From assembly GCA_964628935.1 (NCBI GenBank), contig CAZVOE010000125.1, positions 1 through 9,277 on the forward strand: 9,277 nucleotides of DNA, in the 5' to 3' direction. Of this stretch, positions 5,918 to 9,277 are shown one piece after another; within the stretch, counting starts at the first letter, position 1, and every line of letters begins with the position of its first letter. The notes beneath the pieces were generated by a model that made no database searches, was not told the DNA's origin, and saw only the letters and a list, made by a program, of their open reading frames with translations. The position numbers and the translations under genes were made by a program. Origin of the DNA: CAYLHQ01 sp964628935. GTDB lineage: Bacteria; Acidobacteriota; Polarisedimenticolia; Polarisedimenticolales; DASRJG01.

Positions 5918-7037
5918 CCGCGATCTCGCGGTGGGCGGATTCGCGGCGCTCGCGCTCATCGTGCTCGCCGTGGGGATCATGGCCGTCGGTGGGGAGTCTC
6001 GGATCTTCTCGCGCAAGGTCGCCTTCCGGGCGGTTTTTTCCTCCGTGGACGGCGTGATCCTCGGCTCTCCCGTGAAGATTTCCGGCGTGACCGTGGGGAC
6101 CGTTTCCGGCATCCGGCTCCCGGTCGATCCGGGCGCCCAAGGGATCGAGGTGGAATTCGGGATCGAACAGGCGTACGGGGGGCGGGTCCGCGAGGGGTCG
6201 ACGGCGACGCTCCGGTTCCTTCAGTACCTGTCCGGAGAGAAATACGTCGAGGTCTCCGCCGGGGACCCGGCTCGGCCGCAACTGCCGCCGGGGTCGGTGA
6301 TCCCGACCTCCGAGGGAAGCCAGTTCCTGGAGAAGGGGGAGGACATCGCGGAGAACCTCGCGGCGATCACGATCTCGGTGCGCGAGATCTTGGAGCCGCT
6401 CGAGCGGGGCGAGGGTCTCCTCGGCGAGATGCTTCGGAATCCGGAGTTCGGGAAAGAGGGGCTCGCCGCAGCCCGGGAAGCCCTCGAGAACCTCCGCGAC
6501 CTCACGGGGAGCCTGACGCGGGGCGAGGGGTTCGCCGGCCGTCTCGTTTCGGACCCGGAGCTCGCGGAGCGATCGGAAGCGCTCGGAGCGGCGATCGACG
6601 CCCTCGCCGCCCTGCTCGAACGGGCCTCGCGCGGCGAGGGAGCGCTCGGGGACCTCCTGGCCGAGGAGGGGGACGCGAGGAAGACGATGGCCGAACTCCG
6701 GAGGGCATCGACCTCGCTCCGAAAAGTCGGCGAGCGGCTGGAGTCGACCGAGGGGACGCTCGGCAGGCTCCTGAACGATCCGGTGTATTCGGAGCAATTC
6801 GCGGCCGACCTGCGACTCACGATGCAGAACCTCGCCGAGATCACGACGAAGATCAACAACGGGCAGGGGACCTTGGGCCTCCTCGTCAACGACCGGACGC
6901 TCTACGACGGCGCCACGCAGGTGATCGCCGGGGTGGGGGACAGCAAGTTCGCGAACTGGCTCCTGCGCCGCTACCAGAAGAAGGGGATCGAGATCCGCGA
7001 TCCTGCGTCGCCCCCTCCTCCGTCGGGAGGATCGTGA
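5901..7037 (+). CDS. mlaD: MlaD-type MCE-domain lipid-binding protein with five-fold C-terminal repeats
   Basis: This 378-residue substrate-binding subunit is anchored in the inner membrane. A single transmembrane helix lies at about 9-30, the rest is periplasmic, and there is no cleavable signal. The MCE domain follows at about 38-120, with VDGVILGSPVKISGVTVGTV (49-68) and LSGEKYVEV (110-118). MCE domains assemble into rings with a central lipid channel. Residues 146-334 are five successive units of a 22-23-residue amphipathic helix plus a 15-residue turn of type xGEGxLGxLLxDPE. The turns begin at 169, 207, 244, 282 and 320. The C-terminus is Pro/Ser/Gly-rich. E. coli MlaD is about half this length, so the extension is roughly 250 residues and likely forms a long helical stalk or tube. 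It is last in mlaEFD. No mlaC follows. Confidence 0.93.
   Translation: MAKYRSRDLAVGGFAALALIVLAVGIMAVGGESRIFSRKVAFRAVFSSVDGVILGSPVKISGVTVGTVSGIRLPVDPGAQGIEVEFGIEQAYGGRVREGSTATLRFLQYLSGEKYVEVSAGDPARPQLPPGSVIPTSEGSQFLEKGEDIAENLAAITISVREILEPLERGEGLLGEMLRNPEFGKEGLAAAREALENLRDLTGSLTRGEGFAGRLVSDPELAERSEALGAAIDALAALLERASRGEGALGDLLAEEGDARKTMAELRRASTSLRKVGERLESTEGTLGRLLNDPVYSEQFAADLRLTMQNLAEITTKINNGQGTLGLLVNDRTLYDGATQVIAGVGDSKFANWLLRRYQKKGIEIRDPASPPPPSGGS
6336..6902 (+). repeat. Five protein-level repeats (37-38 residues) in MlaD
   Basis: Turn starts in MlaD residues are 169 (RGEGLLGEMLRNPE), 207 (RGEGFAGRLVSDPE), 244 (RGEGALGDLLAEEG), 282 (STEGTLGRLLNDPV) and 320 (NGQGTLGLLVNDRT). Turn positions 4 and 7 are Gly in all five. 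The spacings are 38, 37, 38 and 38 residues, and a 22-23-residue helix precedes each turn. The DNA copies are diverged, so this is an ancient structural repeat rather than a recent tandem duplication. Confidence 0.85.
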
Positions 7038-7083
7038 GGGGGCCCGGCGGCTCCCGTCATGGCGACGTCTCCGACCCCCGCGC

Positions 7084-7089
7084 TAGCAT
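7084..7089 (+). promoter_or_regulatory. Weak -10 candidate (TAGCAT) in the mlaD-dehydrogenase gap
   Basis: The 110-bp gap 7038-7147 is the only sizeable break on the right side and could hold a promoter. TAGCAT matches the -10 consensus at 4 of 6 bases, but no -35-like hexamer lies 16-18 bp upstream. Start of transcription would be near 7096, giving a leader of about 50 nt. I see nothing else in the gap beyond the Shine-Dalgarno at its right end. Confidence 0.2.
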
Positions 7090-7134
7090 GCGGCGCGCAA
7101 AACCCCGTCCGGAGGACCGCGACGGCCCTGTCCC

Positions 7135-7139
7135 AGGAG
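7135..7139 (+). promoter_or_regulatory. Shine-Dalgarno deciding the dehydrogenase start
   Basis: AGGAG with an 8-nt spacer precedes the GTG at 7148. It favours this start over the in-frame GTG at 7034 (overlapping the mlaD stop) and the ATG at 7088. The extra 38 residues of the longest reading are Arg/Pro/Gly-rich and unlike the family. Confidence 0.65.
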
Positions 7140-7147
7140 TTTCCCCC

Positions 7148-8470
7148 GTGAAGAAGAAGCCGTTCGAGGAGTTGCTCGCGAAGGTTCCCACCCGCCAGGC
7201 ACGGATCGGCGTCATCGGCCTCGGGTATGTCGGCCTTCCGCTCGTCGTGGAGTACGCCCGCGCGGGGTTCCGGGTCGTCGGCATCGACGTCGACGAGACG
7301 AAGGTCGCGAACGTGAACGCCGGACGCTCGCACGTCGAGGACATCCCCTCCCGGGAACTCCGCCCGCTCGTCCGGCGGGGGCTCGTGGAGGCCCGGAGCG
7401 CGTACCGGGGATGCGGGAAGCTCGACGCGATCTTCATCGCGGTCCCGACTCCGCTCCGAAAGACGAAGGACCCGGACATTTCGTACATCGTCGCGTCGGT
7501 GTCGGAAATCGCGAAGGAGATCCGCCCCGGCCAACTCGTGGTGCTCGAATCGACGACCTACCCGGGCACGACCGAGGAAGTCGTCCGGCCGATGCGCGAA
7601 GCGGGGGGGCTCCGGGCCGGGAAGGACTTCTTTCTCGCCTTCTCCCCGGAACGGGTCGATCCCGGAAACAGGATCTGGACGACCCGCAACACCCCGAAGG
7701 TCGTGGGAGGGGTCACGGCGCGATGCGCGCGAGCCGCGAAAGCGTTCTACTCCCAGGCCGTCGACACGGTGCACCTCGTGTCTTCGACCGAGGCCGCGGA
7801 AATGTGCAAGCTGCTCGAGAACACGTTCCGCGCGGTGAACATCGGCCTCGTCAATGAGATCGCGCTGATGTGCGAGCGCCTCGGCCTCGACGTCTGGGAG
7901 GTGATCGACGCGGCCGCGACGAAGCCCTTCGGGTTCATGAAGTTCTATCCCGGCCCCGGGATCGGGGGCCACTGCATCCCTCTCGACCCGCACTATCTCG
8001 CCTGGAAGCTGAAGACCCTAAACTACTCCGCGCGCTTCATCGAGCTGGCCTCCGAGATCAACGGCCACATGCCCGAGGTCGTCGTGCGGCGAGCGACGGA
8101 GCTCCTCAACGCTCGACGCAAGAGCCTCAAGGGGGCCCGGATCTTCGTCGTGGGGGTCGCGTACAAGCGGGATACCGGGGACCTGCGGGAATCTCCGTCG
8201 CTCGACGTCATCCGACTGCTCGACGAGCGCGGCGCGAAGGTCTCCTTCCACGATCCCTTCGCGAAGACCGTCGAGGTCAAAGACGGCGTCACGCGGAGGG
8301 TGACGCCGCTCACGCCGTCGAGCCTCAGGCGGTCCGACCTCGTGGTGATCGTGACCGACCACTCCGTCTACGATTACGACGCGATCGTGAAGAGCGCGAA
8401 GGTCGTGCTCGACACCCGCAACGCGACCCGCGCGGTGCGCTCCGGCCGCGCGAAGATCCACAAGCTCTGA
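7148..8470 (+). CDS. wbpA: UDP-N-acetyl-hexosamine 6-dehydrogenase, WbpA-like
   Basis: This 440-residue NAD-dependent UDP-sugar dehydrogenase oxidises C6 of a UDP-sugar to the uronic acid in two steps, giving a precursor for capsule or O-antigen. The N-terminal Rossmann motif IGLGYVG carries GXGXXG at 24-29. ESTTYPGTTEEVV follows near 135-147, then LLENTFRAVN with the conserved Lys at 221. The catalytic Cys276 lies in GIGGHCIPLDPHYL. The C-terminal UDP-binding domain has VGVAYKRDTGDLRESPS. The STTYPGTTEE and GGHCIPLDPHYL forms fit the WbpA (UDP-GlcNAc 6-dehydrogenase) branch better than WecC or the UDP-glucose dehydrogenases, though substrate is inferred. The GTG start is set by AGGAG at 7135. 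The gene is followed after 4 bp by an epimerase gene, so the two are one unit. Confidence 0.9.
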   Translation: MKKKPFEELLAKVPTRQARIGVIGLGYVGLPLVVEYARAGFRVVGIDVDETKVANVNAGRSHVEDIPSRELRPLVRRGLVEARSAYRGCGKLDAIFIAVPTPLRKTKDPDISYIVASVSEIAKEIRPGQLVVLESTTYPGTTEEVVRPMREAGGLRAGKDFFLAFSPERVDPGNRIWTTRNTPKVVGGVTARCARAAKAFYSQAVDTVHLVSSTEAAEMCKLLENTFRAVNIGLVNEIALMCERLGLDVWEVIDAAATKPFGFMKFYPGPGIGGHCIPLDPHYLAWKLKTLNYSARFIELASEINGHMPEVVVRRATELLNARRKSLKGARIFVVGVAYKRDTGDLRESPSLDVIRLLDERGAKVSFHDPFAKTVEVKDGVTRRVTPLTPSSLRRSDLVVIVTDHSVYDYDAIVKSAKVVLDTRNATRAVRSGRAKIHKL

Positions 8471-8474
8471 TCCG

Positions 8475-9277
8475 ATGCGGAGGGTCGTCATCACCGGGGG
8501 CGCCGGTTTCATCGGCTCCCATCTCGCGGAGAGGCTCCTCCGGTCCGGCCGCGCCGTCGTCGTCCTCGACAACTTCGATCCGTTCTACGATCCGGAGGTC
8601 AAGGAGCGGAACCTCGCGGTCGTCGAGGGGGCGCCCGGCTTCCGTCTCGTCCGCGGCGACATCCGCGATCCTTCGGCCCTCGACGACGCTCTCTCCGAGC
8701 CGGCCGATCTCGTCGTCCACCTCGCCGCGAAGGCGGGGGTCCGTCCCTCGCTCGCGGACCCCGTGGGGTACGCGTCGGTGAACGTGGACGGGACGGTCCA
8801 GGTCCTGGAAGCGGTGCGCCGGCACGACGTGAAGCGACTGATCTTCGGATCGTCGTCCTCGGTATACGGGAACAACCGGAAGGTGCCGTTCGCGGAGGGC
8901 GATCCCGTGGACGAGCCGGTCTCCCCCTACGCGGCGACGAAGCGCGCGGGCGAGCTGCTGTGCCACGTGCACCACCATCTCCACGGGACCGACGTGGCGT
9001 GTCTCCGGTTCTTCACCGTGTACGGTCCGAGGCAGCGGCCGGATCTCGCGATCCACTCCTTCGCGCGGGCGATGCTCGAGGGCCGCGCGATCTCGATGTT
9101 CGGGGACGGCACGAACGGCAGGGACTACACCTACGTCGACGATATCGTGGACGGGATCCTCCTCGCGGCCGAGCGGATCCGGGGATTTCGGATCTGGAAC
9201 CTCGGCGGATCCTCGCCCGTGCCGCTCGCGGAGATGATCCGACGGATCGCCGACGGCCTCGGCGTCCGACCCGAGAT
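8475..9277 (+). CDS. NAD-dependent UDP-sugar epimerase, UDP-glucuronate 4-epimerase-like, 3' truncated
   Basis: The first 267 residues of an extended short-chain dehydrogenase are present; the frame is open to the last base, and the family is about 310-340 residues. The NAD-binding motif GGAGFIG lies at 8-14, with D32-N33 ending the second strand to grip the NAD ribose. The catalytic residues are in GSSSSVYG (Ser cluster 126-129) and YAATK with Y152 and K156. FTVYGPRQRPDLAIH and MFGDGTNGRDYTYVDDIVDG are typical substrate-domain blocks. The DNFDPFYDPEVKERN segment and RQRPDLAIH place it with UDP-glucuronate 4-epimerases (GAE/LspL/CapI type) rather than GalE, and members also act on UDP-HexNAc acids or neutral UDP-sugars. 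No Shine-Dalgarno precedes the ATG, 4 bp after the dehydrogenase stop, so translation is probably coupled. It likely inverts C4 of the dehydrogenase product. Confidence 0.88.
   Translation, partial: MRRVVITGGAGFIGSHLAERLLRSGRAVVVLDNFDPFYDPEVKERNLAVVEGAPGFRLVRGDIRDPSALDDALSEPADLVVHLAAKAGVRPSLADPVGYASVNVDGTVQVLEAVRRHDVKRLIFGSSSSVYGNNRKVPFAEGDPVDEPVSPYAATKRAGELLCHVHHHLHGTDVACLRFFTVYGPRQRPDLAIHSFARAMLEGRAISMFGDGTNGRDYTYVDDIVDGILLAAERIRGFRIWNLGGSSPVPLAEMIRRIADGLGVRPE

Noticed and set aside
4925..6112. Minus-strand open frame of 395 codons antisense to mlaE, mlaF and mlaD
   Set aside because: The sense strand encodes intact ABC motifs; the antisense product is Glu/Arg/Pro-rich with no motif.
7034..7147. 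N-terminal extension of the dehydrogenase from the GTG overlapping the mlaD stop
   Set aside because: The added 38 residues are low-complexity and absent from the family, while an AGGAG at good spacing precedes the GTG at 7148.
1..9277. CRISPR arrays, insertion sequences, tRNA or rRNA genes, toxin-antitoxin or defence genes
   Set aside because: No direct repeats with spacers, transposase motifs, terminal inverted repeats or RNA gene signatures were seen, and nearly all bases belong to recognised envelope genes.

Overview
The window is very GC-rich (around 70% by eye) and densely coded. All amino-acid calls rest on conserved motifs read directly from translation. The gene content (MCE/Mla lipid transport, surface polysaccharide genes) indicates a Gram-negative-type, double-membraned bacterium. 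Strong third-position G/C bias, frequent GTG starts and probable leaderless promoters would fit an uncultured lineage such as Acidobacteriota, Gemmatimonadota, Eisenbacteria or Myxococcota relatives, but the sequence alone does not settle the phylum.

Layout. Left block (1-3616, + strand): four tightly packed surface-glycan genes. They are the 3' part of a GT4 glycosyltransferase, an AsnB-like glutamine amidotransferase, and a split Alg14-like/Alg13-like glycosyltransferase pair. The last three start codons lie 3 bp after, or overlap (ATGA, GTGA), the preceding stop, so this is one translationally coupled operon running in from the left. Middle block: a PlsC-type acyltransferase on the minus strand (3621-4334) converges on the glycan operon with only 4 bp between stop codons. 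It diverges from a three-gene lipid transport operon, mlaE-mlaF-mlaD (4401-7037, + strand). The 66-bp divergent intergenic region holds a good sigma-70-like promoter for mlaE, a TATACT -10 box for plsC and a dyad between them. Right block (7148-9277, + strand): a UDP-HexNAc 6-dehydrogenase (WbpA-like) and a UDP-glucuronate-4-epimerase-like SDR enzyme cut by the right edge, resuming the sugar-nucleotide theme.

How the parts may work together. The dehydrogenase and epimerase would supply uronic-acid UDP-sugars. The glycosyltransferases would assemble them on a lipid carrier, and the AsnB-like enzyme could amidate a uronic acid carboxylate. PlsC makes phosphatidic acid and MlaEFD moves phospholipids between membranes, so the window combines outer-membrane lipid and surface polysaccharide functions. 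I found no wholly new system. The most distinctive features are a regular five-fold, 37-38-residue repeat filling the C-terminal half of MlaD, and the compact divergent plsC/mlaE promoter region with near-leaderless transcripts. No tRNA, rRNA, mobile element or CRISPR array was seen, and no gene-free stretch exceeds 110 bp.
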